A stretch of 64,000 bases of DNA from Cordilura impudica. Lineage: Eukaryota > Arthropoda > Insecta > Diptera > Scathophagidae. The translations under genes and the position numbers were made by a program. Below are positions 10,327-22,564 of this stretch, piece by piece. The DNA is taken from NCBI GenBank assembly GCA_963682025.1, contig OY821521.1:99811354-99875353 (forward strand), in the 5' to 3' direction. The stretch's first letter is position 1; each line of letters opens with the position of its first letter. The notes under the pieces were generated by a model. That model was not told where the DNA came from and searched no databases. It saw only the letters and a program-made list of their open reading frames with translations.

Positions 10327-11000
10327 TTACCATATAAGGTGTTGTTTACCGTACATACTTGAACTTGAAAATAATTTCAAGATCAAGGTTATTATTTTTT
10401 TCTTATTTCTTATTCTGCTTGTAACAGAAATTCTTTTGTTACAGTAAAGCGCAAAACAGATCACCGTCACAAGATATGATTCCAGAATCCTGTGACAATT
10501 TGATGAAAACATATTTCGCATTTTATATTGCAGATCCTCGTGCCATACTTTATCGAACGCTTGGGCAACATCTAAGAGGATAGCCAACAATAATTCCTGT
10601 CTTCAAATGTTCTTCTTATCTTATCCATTATGCGATTTACCTATTCAATTGTGCCAAGTGAAAGTCTAGCTGTAAGATAAGGCACAGTATTTTCCAAAAG
10701 CAATTTTTGGAATAATATAGATAGACACGGAAGAAGACTTAGGATGAAGCAAGTGTTTTGTCTTTACCAGGTTTGTGGAACATAATAATCTGTGAAGTTT
10801 TCCAAAAGTTCGGAAAGTAGCCATTCGGAAGCATACTATTGCTATCATAGGTAGTTCTTTAATCATTTTTGGGCTGCTTTTTTAACATTTTAAAGTCAAT
10901 GCCAGTATCTCCTTCATTCTCCAGGGAAGAGTTGGTGTCAATGTGACTGGATATATATTTGCAAAACTTAAAACAAATTGTTCTGAAGATTAAAAATGGG
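10327..11000 (-). pseudogene. Jockey-type LINE reverse transcriptase, central fragment
   Basis: On the minus strand the order of RT landmarks is: KMIKELP at about 10870, a frameshifted PGKDKTLASS-like stretch, GTIE-stop-VNRIMDKIRRTFEDR near 10640, then LLDVAQAFDKVWHEDLQY (10530-10590, the D-A-F-DKVWH motif) and HRILESYL. These match the finger/palm region of Jockey-clade RTs. Multiple frame changes and stops show it is dead. It covers a different RT segment from the fragment at 7.2-8.0 kb, so the two could be pieces of one broken family or separate insertions. Confidence 0.8.
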
Positions 11001-11240
11001 ATTCTATCGAAGTCAGAATATGACAGGGGAGTGGTCCGAGGAGAGATATGAACTTAACCGACATTAGACTTCTGCTAATGTGCTTAGTCTATTCAAATGA
11101 AAATTTGCATACTGCTCTCAATATTGCTGTATTCTTTTTGGCAGCATCATTGCGGAGATTTAGATCGCAACCATAGCATTTCTTGCAATGTTTGCAAGAC
11201 TTTCATAACATTTTTACGTTTTCTTATCCATAAAAATGTA

Positions 11241-12542
11241 GAGGGTCCGCCAAATAACTTTTTTTTTTTTGAAAATGCTATAGAAAAAAACTACTGAATA
11301 TTATCTCAAATTTCTTTTTTTATTTGAAAGTACAATCCTTCCGGTTAATAATAGAAAATAATTTCATTCAAATGGCTGCCTCCGCTGGCCATGCAGTAGC
11401 CTACAGGGTCGGTCCAATTTTTAAGCACATTATCGATTGTGTGCAGCTGTATTTCACCAATTGGTTCACGAATATTGTCCTTTAAAGCGTCAATTGTCTC
11501 TGGCTTGTTGGCGTAACACTTGTCTTTGAGGGCACCCCACAAATAATAGTCCAACGGTGTCAAATCGCAGCTCCGAGGTGGCCAAACGACATCAGCTCTG
11601 CGGCTGATAATGCGATCTTCAAAAACAGGGTGCAAAACATCGAGTGTAGCTTCGGCTGTGTGGCACGTAGCGCCGTCCTGTTGAAACCATATGTTGCCAA
11701 TATCCTCCTCTTCAATTTTTGTGAACAAAAATTCGATCAACATGGCCCGATAACGAATGCCATTGACTGTAACGGCCACTCCTTGCTCATTTTCGAAGAA
11801 AAATTGCCCAATTATGCCTCTGGACCAAAATCCGCACCAAACAGTGACTCGTTTTGGGTGTATCGGCTTTTCAATGTATGCGTGCGGGTTTTCTGTGCCC
11901 CAAATGCGACAATTTTGCTTGTTTACATACCCGCCAAGATCAAAATGAGCTTCATCTGAAAAGATGATTTTTTTTGGCAAAATTGGCGTCTTCTGTAAGT
12001 CGATCGCAGGCCCACTTAGCGAAGCGAAAACGCATTGGATGGTCAGTTGACTTCAACTCCTGAACCAATTGGACTGTATGGCGTCATACCAAGGTCTTTA
12101 TGCAAAATTCGTCTCAATGATGCCTCCGAAATGTTCAATTCTTGAGAACGACGGTGAATTGATGTTGATGGCGCTTCACGCACACTTTCTGCCACAGCAG
12201 CAATATTCTCGGGTGTACGCACTGTTTTTGGCTTTTCACGCTTTGGTTTATCGATGAGGATGCCAGTTTCTTTCACTTTTTTCACAAGATAACGAACATA
12301 CGGAGCTGACGGTGCTTCTCTTCTTCCAAAATCCGTACGCAATTTTCGCACACATTCTGCAACATTACCATGATTTTCAAAGTAATGTCGCAATATTTAC
12401 CAGCATTGTTCAAGCGTATACACAACCATATTCGTTCAGCGGAAGGATAAAACTAATTATCTGTCAAATCAGACATGAGGTAAGTGTTACCATTCACGAA
12501 ATAAGCACTAGTTGAAAAAAAAACGTTAGATGGCGGACCCTT
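11241..12542 (-). mobile_element. Tc1/mariner-superfamily transposon, copy 1
   Basis: The ends are inverted: GAGGGTCCGCCA at 11241 and TGGCGGACCCTT ending at 12542. Each is flanked by TA (11239-11240 and 12543-12544), the target duplication of the IS630-Tc1-mariner superfamily. It is 1302 bp and nearly filled by one broken transposase gene on the minus strand. It is highly similar to copy 2 (26466-27732) in the opposite orientation, indicating fairly recent spread. Confidence 0.9.
11345..12429 (-). pseudogene. IS630-Tc1-mariner transposase, copy 1 (broken)
   Basis: The start is the ATG at 12429 (MVVYTLEQ); an in-frame TAA follows after ten codons, before ILRHYFENHG. A helix-turn-helix N-terminal region then runs to about 12070, with KTVRTPENIAAVAESVRE and the RRSQELNIS motif. 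A 2-base deletion near 12075 shifts the frame. The catalytic half (11980-11345) is open, with IIFSDEAHF (first Asp), WFQQDGATCHTA (second Asp) and RSCDLTPLDYYLWG (third Asp). I count 36 residues between the second and third aspartates, longer than the 34 of classical mariner. It ends at a TAA at 11345. The family (RSCDLTPLD type) is widespread in insects. Not functional as it stands. Confidence 0.88.
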
Positions 12543-12589
12543 TAAAATATCTGAATGATCTGAAAAAATATGTTTTGTGGTAATTACAA

Positions 12590-13020
12590 ATAAGTTAACG
12601 ACAACTGAGCGGCGGGGGTGTGGTTGCCAAACTCATGCGGAAGCGGTGCGCGGACACGGGCGCGACGTGCTCGCGGAACACAGTTCAGCGCAAAAGCGTT
12701 AGGATAAATTTTATTTACTGATTACTTCAATTAACAAACGATTCCCGATATTTTTTTAAGTTTACGAAAATAAACTACAAACAAAACAATAATATAAACC
12801 GGTTTCGCAGTTTATTTTTGGAGTCTTGAAAACAAATGAATTTAGGCCCTAAACATACAAATTAGATATGAACAAATGCCCCAAAATACTTCAAATTGGA
12901 ATAAGAAATGAACTTGTGCCCCAAAAACCATAAAAATTGGGTCATTTGTTCAAATTTTTTGGGGCATTTGTTCATTTTGTGGGGGCATGCGTTCAGCGCC
13001 GTTTCAAAAAAATTTGCTAA
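12590..13020. other. GC-rich patch and 17-bp hairpin, origin unknown
   Basis: 12605-12700 is sharply G+C-rich (GAGCGGCGGGGGTG, GGGCGCGACG). Further on, GAACAAATGCCCCAAAA at 12870-12886 pairs perfectly with TTTTGGGGCATTTGTTC at 12957-12973, and a third partial copy (GAACTTGTGCCCCAAAA) lies in the loop. It is probably part of a mobile element, but I see no flanking duplication. Confidence 0.35.
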
Positions 13021-13249
13021 ATTGAGCTGATGTTCATATGTGTATCTACAAACAACAAAAACAAAAAGGAACCCAAATCTTTATGCATCGCTGATAAACA
13101 AACAAACAAAATTATAATTTTATTTTAATGGTGCGTGGTAGAGAAGAAGAAAGCATATATTTCTAAAATTCATTACTACTCTGCCTTCTTAATCAGACCA
13201 GTTTTTGGCATTTCAGCCGTCATCACATTGAGTGCCACGTCAGAGTGCC

Positions 13250-13715
13250 ACGTTTGTACGACAATACGTAAAATTCTTGGTGACACCTATGGAATCGACT
13301 TAAATTGTCATAAAACCCAAATTATTTTATAGATCTCGGTCATATTAGGTCCAAAAATAAACCCTATAGGACAATTCTTAGTCATAGCCCCCATATGAAG
13401 CTTTTTCCCGATCTTCACTTAAATCTATAAAAAACAAACATATTGCACAGATTTTTCTCAAATTTGGTTCTTATATGTTGTTGCAAAAAATAAGTGACCT
13501 AACCAAATATGGTCAGGATCGGTCCATTTTTCGACCAAGTGCTCCATATAAATATAGCATTCGATATGAACATTTTCATATGCAAGGGGAAAAAAATTAA
13601 TAACAATGTCACTCAAATTTGGTTTATGCTTATTTTCTATATACAATTAGTAGGGCCTAATAGATAGTGTCTCTAAAAGCATGGTCGGTCTATACCGACT
13701 ATAAATTTGTTAGTT
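13250..13715 (-). mobile_element. INE-1-like element (HINE), copy B, truncated
   Basis: On the minus strand this copy begins with ...AGTCGGTATAGACCGACC (the 5' hairpin of copy A with two changes) at about 13680-13700, then shares the order of blocks of copy A: a GCTTATTT/CAAATTTG segment, GGACCGATCCTGACCATATT, and the CCCGATCTTCACTTAAATC segment. The GGAC-repeat 3' end is missing. No coding content. Confidence 0.65.
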
Positions 13716-14901
13716 GTTTTTATATAACTAAAATGAATACAAGCAAAATAAAAATAAAATAATTGGTTATCTTTATTTTCTGAAAAGCTTCAGATTTTTA
13801 TCAAAAAAAGATGTGAAAAATAATATATAAATAACATTCTCATCAGATTGCGCTTTATTTGTGGAACAATTTTTATGTTCGCAATTCTTAAATATCATTT
13901 GAGGTTTTCTAAACTCCATTGAATATAAATTAATATTTCCTAATCCTGAAATGCTATTAATGTCTCCTGAATCGCAATATTTAGCTATTTGTAATTTCAG
14001 TTGATTTTTTAAATGTAAACATACATATTTGATGTTTTTTGAATTTCAATTTGTGTTTAAAGAATAAAATTTAAATTTTAAAAATTCAATTGATGTCTTC
14101 TAAATTTCAAGTTATTATTTCCGACGTTTTAATATGATTTTCTGAAATTCAATTGATATTTTCTAATTTTTAATTGGAAATCTGAATTCCAGTTTTTAGA
14201 ATTGATATTTTCTTAAATTTGAATGGAAAATTTAAAAGGTGTAATTCTGAATTTATGTGAATAATAATGCTTTAGTAATTATAAACAATTTTTAAAAATT
14301 ATATGTAATCGCAATCGGATATTTTGTAGGTAAAGCAGAATAATAATTTTATATAACTATCTAGAACTGTTTTTAAAGCAAAAAACTCATTGCTTCTTCT
14401 TTACTCAGCTCTGTATATACATTTAACATTGTTGTGTTGCATATCTAATTGAAAATGTTGACATTCATGTTAAAATAAAAATAACTATTGCAAAGCTAAT
14501 TAGAACAAAACTTGTGGCGCCATCTACTGTAGCATAGTCACACTGAGCAAAATGAAGTAACAATCTGTTTGTTAATGCAAAATAAATGTATTTGCCCTAA
14601 AACAAAATATTGCAGAATTTTATATAAATAAAATAATATACCGATATTTCTAACATGCGGTTATTATGGAATATATATAGAATACATGTATATTACTTTA
14701 TTATTTAATATATGTATTTATATGTTAATATTACATACAAAAAATAAAACATCAAAAGTTATTGTTATGTTTTTTTAATAAATTCATACATAAATTTTTT
14801 TTCTTGGTAAATTTACATTGTTTCTTTTTATTAAAACAGGTAGTTTAGCATTGTTTGCTTTAGATGTTTGTGAATTTTTACTCCCTTTATATAAACTCTT
14901 A

Positions 14902-15264
14902 GGCCGTTTTCCTTTCTGATAAAAAAATGTCGCATTTTATTTGCACTTTTTTTTTCGAAAAGTGTAGTTTTTTATATATTCTAAATTAAGAGTAACCTAA
15001 TTTTATATATCAATCGAAAGGTCTCAAAGTGCTGTATTCATAAAATGCAAAAAATCTTGATCACGAAGTCATGGGGTGAAAATATTCAAAAAAGGGGAAC
15101 AATGCGGAAATATTCTCACACTATTACCAGAAAGAAGTCGACTTTGAGACCTCTAGATTGATGTGTAACATAAGGTTCCTCTTAATTTAGAATATATAAA
15201 AAATACACTTTTCGAAAAAAGTGCAAATAAAAAGCGACATTTTTTGTCAGAAAAGAAAACGGAA
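14902..15264. mobile_element. MITE with ~125-bp inverted repeats, nested in copy I
   Basis: Left arm 14902-15030 and right arm 15140-15264 are inverted copies: GGCCGTTTTCCTTTCTGA on the left and TCAGAAAAGAAAACGGAA on the right, both continuing with GCACTTTTTTTCGAAAAGTG-like sequence. TA flanks each end. In the homologous copies at 53.47 and 57.51 kb the sequence runs uninterrupted through this point (TTTATATTAACT then TAGTGTCTGC), which proves an insertion here. Non-coding, Tc1/mariner-type by its TA target. Confidence 0.8.
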
Positions 15265-15599
15265 TAATGTCTGCTTGTCGACAACATTTTGGATCGATTT
15301 TTTACCCCTCTCCCGTGACCCAATCGATCTGACACTTTGCAGGATGACAAATATGATCTAACAAATTTTTTAGTGATGCCAAAACAATGGAAACTTTTAA
15401 ATTTTTATACCAGAGTTGATAAAAAAATTTTCAAAGATTTACTTTTTGTTATATTATTACCACAACGACCACAAAAACAACAAGTACAGCTATGACAACA
15501 ATACAACATTTAGAATAACAACAAGAGCAATATAGAAACATATATTTTTTAAATTTTTTTTATTTCTTCAATGATTTCTCGGGACTTATTTTTCAAACA

Positions 15600-15965
15600 G
15601 AAACCTTCTCATGATGTTAGTCAATCATTCTCACTAACAACGAGCGCCGCAGTTATCCTATTGATGGCGTGATCGTGACAAGAACAACATGACAAATCAT
15701 ATTTTTTCAAGACTATTTTTACTTCTTCATTCAATTCTCGGGACCTAATGAACTGATTCTAATGATTTTAAACAGAAACCTTCTCATGATGTTAGTCAAT
15801 CATTCTCACTAACAACGAGCGCCGCAGTTATCCCATTGATGGCGTGATCGTGACAAGAACAACATGACAAATCATATTTTTTCAAGACTTTTTTTACTTC
15901 TTCATTCAATTCTCGGGACCTAATGAACTGATTCTAACGATTTTAAACAGAAAACTTCTCAGGAT
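15600..15965 (+). repeat. tandem duplication, 175-bp unit
   Basis: The block beginning AAACCTTCTCATGATGTTAG at 15601 recurs at 15776 nearly unchanged, and a third, more diverged start is at 15950. The unit contains TCTCGGGACCTAATGAACTG and GCGCCGCAGTTATCC. Homologous copies of the element carry the block once or in a more diverged form, so the amplification is local. Confidence 0.75.
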
Positions 15966-16319
15966 GTTAGCAAATTATTTTTTATGCCAACAAGCGCCCT
16001 AGCTAGCCGATTGAAGCCGTCATCGTGATTTCAAAAGACGGACAGACGGACAGCTCTATATCAACTCCTCTTGTTACAAGGATCACAAATATATGTATAT
16101 ATTTTATGAGGTCCAAAATTTTTTTTCTAATTATTACAAATGGAATGACAAACTTATATATACCCTCTGCACACTGGGGTGGAGGGTGTAAAATAAAAAA
16201 TTTTACACATGTGTTTCATAAACATGCGTGACCCCACATATGTGTAAACTTGACTATTCGAAATTTCGAACGCTGCAGCTCACTGGCGCTTATTCTATAG
16301 TTACTAATTGGCGAGTAAA

Positions 16320-17330
16320 CTTTTTATTTATTTATTTATTATTATCATTATTATTTATCATTATTTAACAATGAATGAAAAATTAAAAAAATTTAATTTA
16401 AAGTGTTCAGATATATTATTATTTTACTTTTTATGACATTTGTGTTTAAGGAAAAATCAATAAGTCTATAAAGCTTATTAAATTCAATACACATTCGTCT
16501 AAGCGGATCACAGTTCGCATAATTTGATCTATAAAACTGGACAGATAAAGGTGAGAAGAAACGTATTGGCCGCTGGTGGATGTTAAATGAAATATTGTTG
16601 ATCAGGAAACCAGAACAAATATCGCCATTAATTATGTTCAAAAGAAACGAAACTTTTAGCGTAGATCTGCGGCTTTTTAAGGTTGGCAGCTTAACAAGGG
16701 TGAGTCTGCGAAGACAGAATAGTAGGAATTGTTTTCGCACCGATTCAATGCTATCAATATGAGTTTGATAGATAGGGTCCCATATAATAGAGGCATATTC
16801 CAAAATCGGTCTCACAAGTGATGTGTATGGTGTTTTTGTTAATACTGATCATTGACCCGTTTAGACCAACGTTTTATAAAACCAAGTACTCCTCTGGCTT
16901 TGTTTACTGTAATTGCAATATGAGGAACGAAGCTAAGCTTTGAATCTAATAAAACACAAAGATCTAAGAAGTTATCGACTTTTTCCAGTTGAAAGCCGCC
17001 CAACACATAATTTACAGATATTGGTCTTTTTCGAACAAAACGCATATATTTGCACTTTTTAAGATTCAGCTCCATTAAATTTAAAATGCACCATGAGTGA
17101 AACGAATCCAAATCATTTTGAAGTTAAGTATGGTCGGAATATTGGTTATAACTCGTAAAGACTTTTACATTGCCAGCAATACATCACGATATTTGAAAAC
17201 TGAATAACCTGCGGTAAATCATTTATAAATAATGAAAATAACTTGACTGATATTCTCAACCTTGGATAATATAATTTTTTCACCACTTCTCTTTCCTCTA
17301 TGTTTTTTATCTTACGAGTTTTTCTCAAAT
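16320..17330 (-). pseudogene. CR1/Jockey-type LINE, RT C-terminal part
   Basis: Minus strand from 17330: LFSLFINDLPQVIQFSNIV, where the expected Y-A-D-D catalytic motif has decayed to a YCWQ-like sequence; then LNLMELNLKKCKYMRF (17040), FLDLCVLLDSKLSFVPHI and NKARGVLGFIKRWSK (16850), a frameshift near 16830, and RPILEYASIIWDPIYQTHID through to YLNTLN and a stop at 16393. This is the standard palm/thumb to C-terminus of a LINE RT. The 3' end runs into an A/T-rich AATAA/TAAAT tail (16320-16390) typical of LINE insertions. It is dead: catalytic motif lost and frame broken. Confidence 0.82.
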
Positions 17331-17339
17331 AATAACAGT

Positions 17340-18118
17340 ATGTATGGGTTTAATTTAATATAAAATTTTTTACTAACTTTAATAATTTTTGTACCATTTG
17401 ATTCGAAAGCAATGAAATAAATTAATTAAACAGCAAATATACCAAATGTTTCATTCTCATACTAAGTCGCCACTATTCGAAATTTTGAATAAGCTGTTCC
17501 GGGAAAACGGAAAGTCGGAAAATTTTTTGACCAGATTTTTGAATTCAGCGGGTCCTAAAAAGTACCTTTTTTTCCAAAAAATAAAAATAAAATTGAATCT
17601 CGGAGCGAAATGGGTTAAACTATAGTAACCATTTCGGTTGTAATATAGATAGAGCAAATTTACACGCCGGGAATTATTTTTATGTGGGTCCCTTCTACTA
17701 TTCCTATTAAGCCTGTATCTTCTGTAATAAATGCCGTTTGGTATCTTACTCCTCGGTTCCGGATCTATAAAATTTAATCCATTTCAAGGAGAATACATTT
17801 TCAAAAATTTTAAGACATTCATCAACTGTCCTTGACAACATTGGTTGCGAAACACAGTGCAGAAAATCATTACCCATTAGCTTTCGGTTTCTATAAAGCA
17901 CATAAATATTGCAAACTGGTAAAAAGGATTAGCTGCAGTGAATCTAAACGATTTTTCTATATCCTCAAAATTTATCTTTATTGCGTTTTTAGTCATTCAA
18001 AAGAAATAAATAAATGTGAAAAATATTTTATCTTATTTGTACTCGTACTGTAGACGGTGAAAACATTTTAGTTCTAATAATTTTACTGAAAAATATTTCT
18101 GTATCTACATATATTAAC
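17340..18118. other. no gene recognised
   Basis: AT-rich sequence with short random frames. Nothing resembling an element end was found. Confidence 0.45.
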
Positions 18119-18722
18119 TTTTTTATACTCTATACCATTATGGGGTAAGGGTATAACGTGTTTTTGCTGTAACTACCAAAAATATTCGACAAGATCGACT
18201 CAGAATCATTTTCTGAGTTGATTTACCAATGTCCGTCCGTCCGTTCGACTATCTGTCTGTCTTTCTGTGTGTGAATGTGAACTTTGTAATCAAACTGCAG
18301 GTCACACATATGGTGATATTTTGTCACCCATATGTATTTTTTAGAACCATTAACTTGTAACCCAAAAACAAATCTTGTAGGACAATTTTTAGTCATAGTC
18401 ATTATTTCCGATATTCGCTTAAATTTACCAAAAAACAAAAGTATTGCGCAGATTCTTCCAAAGTTTTGTTTGTTATGTTTTTTTAAATATAAGTTACTTC
18501 ACCAAATATTGTTAGGATCAGTCCCTTTTTCAACGTAGCCTTCATATAAAAATAATATCCTATATGATCTTCTCCATATCAACTGGCAACCAATCACCAC
18601 AAATTTGATTCGTGCTTAATTTCTCTATACAATTAGTTGAACCTAAGACTCTTTTTTCAAACTCATGCTGTAGGGTATTATATATATGGTCTAGACCGAC
18701 AGTAATTTTGTCACGTGTTTAT
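18119..18722 (-). mobile_element. INE-1-like element (HINE), copy C
   Basis: Reversed relative to copy A. It opens with TATACTCTATACCATTATGG and GGGTATAA (3' hairpin), then GATCGACTCAGAATCATTTTC, GTCCGTCCGTCCG, a TTTGTAATCAAACTGCAGGTC block, and ends with GGTCTAGACCGAC and AATTTTGTCACGTGTTT at the 5' hairpin. All blocks occur in the same order as in 6375-7172. Complete but diverged. Confidence 0.72.
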
Positions 18723-19142
18723 TATTGATTTGTATTGTTTTATTGAATATATATATCTTTTTTTGAAACGTGTGGTTTATAGAATGCCCATAAATAAATT
18801 TATTTTGATTTGCTAATAATTTTCAAAATTATATGCTTCTAATAAGATTTCGGTAATTGTAGTTTTTTTTTTTATCAAGCAATACTATCTATAAGCTTTA
18901 CAAGCTCGTATAACAAAAACGCGATACAACGATATAGTCTGCTCGATTCGGGAATACGCACTTCACTTAAACACCATCGAAGTTTTACAGTCTACATACG
19001 ACACATTGTGAAATACGCGCGTTACTTTTTTTGAATCCTAAATAATCTTAATACATTTATAGTTACACTAATTCGCTTACATGATGACTGTGAAACAAAG
19101 TACTTTCACGTATGATTACTTATAAGTCATGAATCAATGTAA

Positions 19143-19747
19143 GGCCGAGACCACGCAATGAGCGGCAAAGCGGCAAGCGGCAGAGCGGTGAGCGGCGAGT
19201 TTGAGCGGCAAGTGGCTTATTACTGAGCGTCATTTCTGAGCGGTTAGTTGTCAAAATGCCATTGTCAATGCTATTATTTATTATTTATACAAAAATTTTT
19301 TATAATAAAAGCAAAATATTTTCAATATTTGATGAATGACTACATTTCAACGTTTTTAACTTTTTATCGATTGAAAAACAACACAAAAATGGTTGTCGTT
19401 AAGATAACAACAACACCTGACTTTAACAATAGCGAATATCTTTTAAAAATTTTACTGAATACCAAAATCGATAATTTTGTTTTCTTTTTCTAACGATTCG
19501 ATTTTCGTTAAAAAGAAGTAACTGAATCGCGCTACAGATTGACAAAACAAAGAAAAGCCATTTCTTTTTTTTTTTTGCAATTTTTATTATTTTATTCTAT
19601 TCCTGAGCGGCACCGCTTAAACGCTCAGAAATGCCACTCTCATGCCGCTCATTGTGTGGCCACTTCAGTAGTATTTCATATGTTTTAATTTTTTCCGCTC
19701 ATCGCTCTGCCGCTCGCCGCTTTGCCGCTCATTGCGTGGCCTCGGCC
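19143..19747. mobile_element. PIF/Harbinger-type MITE
   Basis: The terminal inverted repeats are about 55 bp: left GGCCGAGACCACGCAATGAG, right the complement CTCATTGCGTGGCCTCGGCC. Both are followed inward by reiterated GCGGCAAGCGGC/AGAGCGG units. A 3-bp TAA lies directly outside each end (19140-19142 and 19748-19750), the TWA duplication of PIF/Harbinger elements. The interior is AT-rich and non-coding. A copy of part of the interior, without the ends, is found at 51035-51300. Confidence 0.8.
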
Positions 19748-20048
19748 TAATAAGTTCGGGATGTTAATAAAATCGAAAAATAAGTGCCGCAGAACAAGAT
19801 GATAGAAAATTTGTTTATCTCCTCCTCCAGATCGAAAAACCTATACTATTTGCGGGGGAAAACAGAATCGCTTATATCTCGCAAACTAACCGTCATAGAA
19901 CTAAGAAGTACCTTTTCTGAAAGTATTTTCATAATTTTTCTAGTTATACATTTTCGGTACTTCCGTCAAATTAGTGACGTTTGAAAACATTGAATATTAA
20001 TGATGAGAACGTTTTTGGCATACACAGTACAACATTTTTCAACTCATT

Positions 20049-20863
20049 GATTTGGGACTCAATTCTGAGAATTGCAACTGAAAGTAGCCCGAAAAATAAG
20101 AACTTCTGCATCATTAGTTTTGTCAAGTTGGCTGCCATTATAATTTAATGGCCATACGAATTTTTTTGCTCAAAGTGGACTTTTATCACTTTTTGTACAT
20201 TTTAACACGGTTATAACTCGCTAATTTTTTGCATTTAAATCGCTTTTCCATTGGCATGGTCACCTAGTGGAACCTCTCTCCTTGTTCGTCCGATTCCTGA
20301 GGTAATTGTGCCAAAAAGGCATTAAGGTGGAAATGCACGAAATGTAATTTTTACGTCATGGATGCATTGATTTTATCAAAATAATACAGCAACTTGTCCA
20401 CTCGTGTCTGTATGTCATCTCGCTGTACACGGTGTTTCCTAAAACTACTTCGAAATAGATGCATTGCTTGCGGAGGTTTATTGGTGGAGTTCGAAAATTA
20501 TGTAGTTTGAAAAACCCAGTTATTTAGCAAAAAAGGTGAAAATGGGGAAAAAATGGGTGGAAAATGGGCATGTTTGCAATTTTTAAGGCACTGCTTGTAC
20601 TTTTTTCGGGTAGGTTTGTTCCCCTTTTTTCTCCTATTCAATTTCTACAACTTTGTTTCAGACACAAAAGAGATTTTGGGTACGGTTTCCGAGTTATAAC
20701 CGTGTTAAAATATACAAAAAGTGATAAAAATCCACCTTGAGCAAAAAAATTCGTATGGCCATTAAATTATAATGGCAGCCAACTTGACAAAACCAATGAT
20801 GCAGAAGTTCTTATTTTTGAGGCTACTTTCAGGTGCAATTGTCAGAATTGAGTCCCAAAAATC
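20049..20863. mobile_element. large inverted-repeat (foldback-like) element
   Basis: The arm at 20049-20222 recurs inverted at 20690-20863 with few differences. The ends read TTTGGGACTCAATTCTGA and its complement, and the arms continue through CAAGTTGGCTGCCATTATAA and AACACGGTTATAACTCG. The arms are about 175 bp with roughly 465 bp of unique AT-rich spacer and no open frame. I could not identify a clear target duplication. Class is uncertain: a long-TIR MITE or foldback element. Confidence 0.75.
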
Positions 20864-22560
20864 ATGTGTTGTGTTGTGATATGATAGGGGACATATGTTC
20901 TCTGATTGAACAACCTTAGAGCATTTGTTGTCATTAAGCAGATAACTGATGTACCACTAGCGTATTAAGTATATAATTGAGAAATCAATTTAGCCATGAC
21001 TATTTTTTTAACATCTTTCTTAAAGGATTTTGTCCTCAAAATAGTTTATTTCCATCCAATTTCTTTTCAATAACGAATTATATAAATTTTGTTGTACATG
21101 TACATTTAACCTTTTTTATATAATCGATTGTAGTTATTTTCAGATCTGATACTTACTTTTGTATTGAAGTCTTAAATTTCCAAATAAAAGAATTTAATTC
21201 ATAAAATTTTATAGTTATATTCTAATAATTTTTTTCTTTATTATTAATTTAATAGACATAAAATATATAGTATTTATGGTAAAATTCTATAATGATCATA
21301 ATACGAGTACATACGCAAATGACTGAAGCAGTACATTTTTCTTTATATTTATTAATAATTACTTTTTTGATTTTAATAATCAATTTAATACAAAAAAAAA
21401 GTGAATTTAAAATTAATACAAAAATTTAATACAAATAAAAATACAAATACATTAATATGGACATACATTGAATGGTATAAAGTAAATTTTAAGCAAATTC
21501 TAAACGTACAAACTAAATAATGACGAGTTGATTTGATAAATTTTCAAGATTTTTCTTTTCGGAGTGAAGTTAATTCTTTTAAAAGTTATAAGAGTTAGTA
21601 TGTATGTAAATTTTCCGTAATGGATTTGATATTTTATGATAATTGTACTGCATTATTAAATTGCTTGTTAATGTTTAAGGATAATTGTTTTTTTTTAATA
21701 TTTTTATTAAATATAGCGGCAGTATTACAATAATTTGAGTATGGGATTTATTAAGAACAAAGAAAATTCGATATTTATTACATTTAATGTGACTTTGAGA
21801 ACATTTATGGTTTACACTATTAAACTAGCAGGCGCTTAAAAAAAACAAAAAAATAAAACTTATTTACTACGATAATTAAAAAGCTATATAGATATAAAAA
21901 TCTTTTCACATTCCTATTGAGACTTTTCAAACTCAATGAGTTTTTCTATTCCTTCTTCATTTCTTTTTTTTTTTCTTTAATTAAAATAAAATTAAAATCA
22001 CAATTTTAAAGACTTGACAAAAGTTTTATAATTTTTCGTTTTTGTTTCTAAATATAAACATCAGCTTAATTCTGCGTGTAGATTTAAAAAGAAGTTTATG
22101 CTTTTAGTCGTTTTCTTTAAATTAATTTCAGCTGACTTCTCCAGTATGAAATATTTTTTTTAAGAGAAATATTTAAATGGATTTGGAGTTTTTTTTATCT
22201 TTTAATTTTAGTTTAATCATATTCAAGCCATTTTGGAGGGTTTGGGAGATTAAATATTAATTAAAAAAAGGCACATTTTTAAACAAAATAATTAAAGCTT
22301 TTTGTTCATTCTATGTATAAGAAAATTCTCAATATAAATCTTAGAAAATTTTGATTAATTGATAATTTAATATTAATTTTTGATTATTTCCATGGTAAAA
22401 TTTAAGCAAAATTCAGATATGTTATTCGAAAAATCTGCAAAGAGAAATATAAAAAATTTTAAATATTGAATTTTAATTAAATTGTTTTTATAAATTAGGT
22501 ATTAATAAACTAAAAAAAAACTAACTTAAACTTCAAGTAAGGTTATTGTGTTTAAAAATG
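20864..22560. other. very AT-rich sequence, no gene recognised
   Basis: Long runs of A/T with no sustained frame and no inverted-repeat element that I could detect. Confidence 0.5.
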
Positions 22561-22564
22561 GTCA

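Larger units (their letters stand above)
13950..16196 (+). mobile_element. long INE-1-like composite, copy I
   Basis: It ends ATATACCCTCTGCACACTGG then GTGGAGGGTGTAAAA, preceded by CAGACGGACAGACGGACAGC and a TATGAGGTCCAAAATTTTTTTTC segment: the INE-1-type 3' core. Upstream blocks (13950-14395, 14440-14900, 15265-15545) are collinear with the copy at 50.8-54.3 kb, and the later blocks also with those at 55.4-58.3 and 61.5-64 kb. A MITE interrupts it at 14902-15264, and part of it is tandemly duplicated at 15600-15950. Its left boundary is uncertain. Confidence 0.65.

Noticed and set aside
11630..11959. Plus-strand frames within the Tc1/mariner copies (also 27025-27324)
   Set aside because: Antisense of the transposase; the sense strand carries the conserved catalytic motifs.
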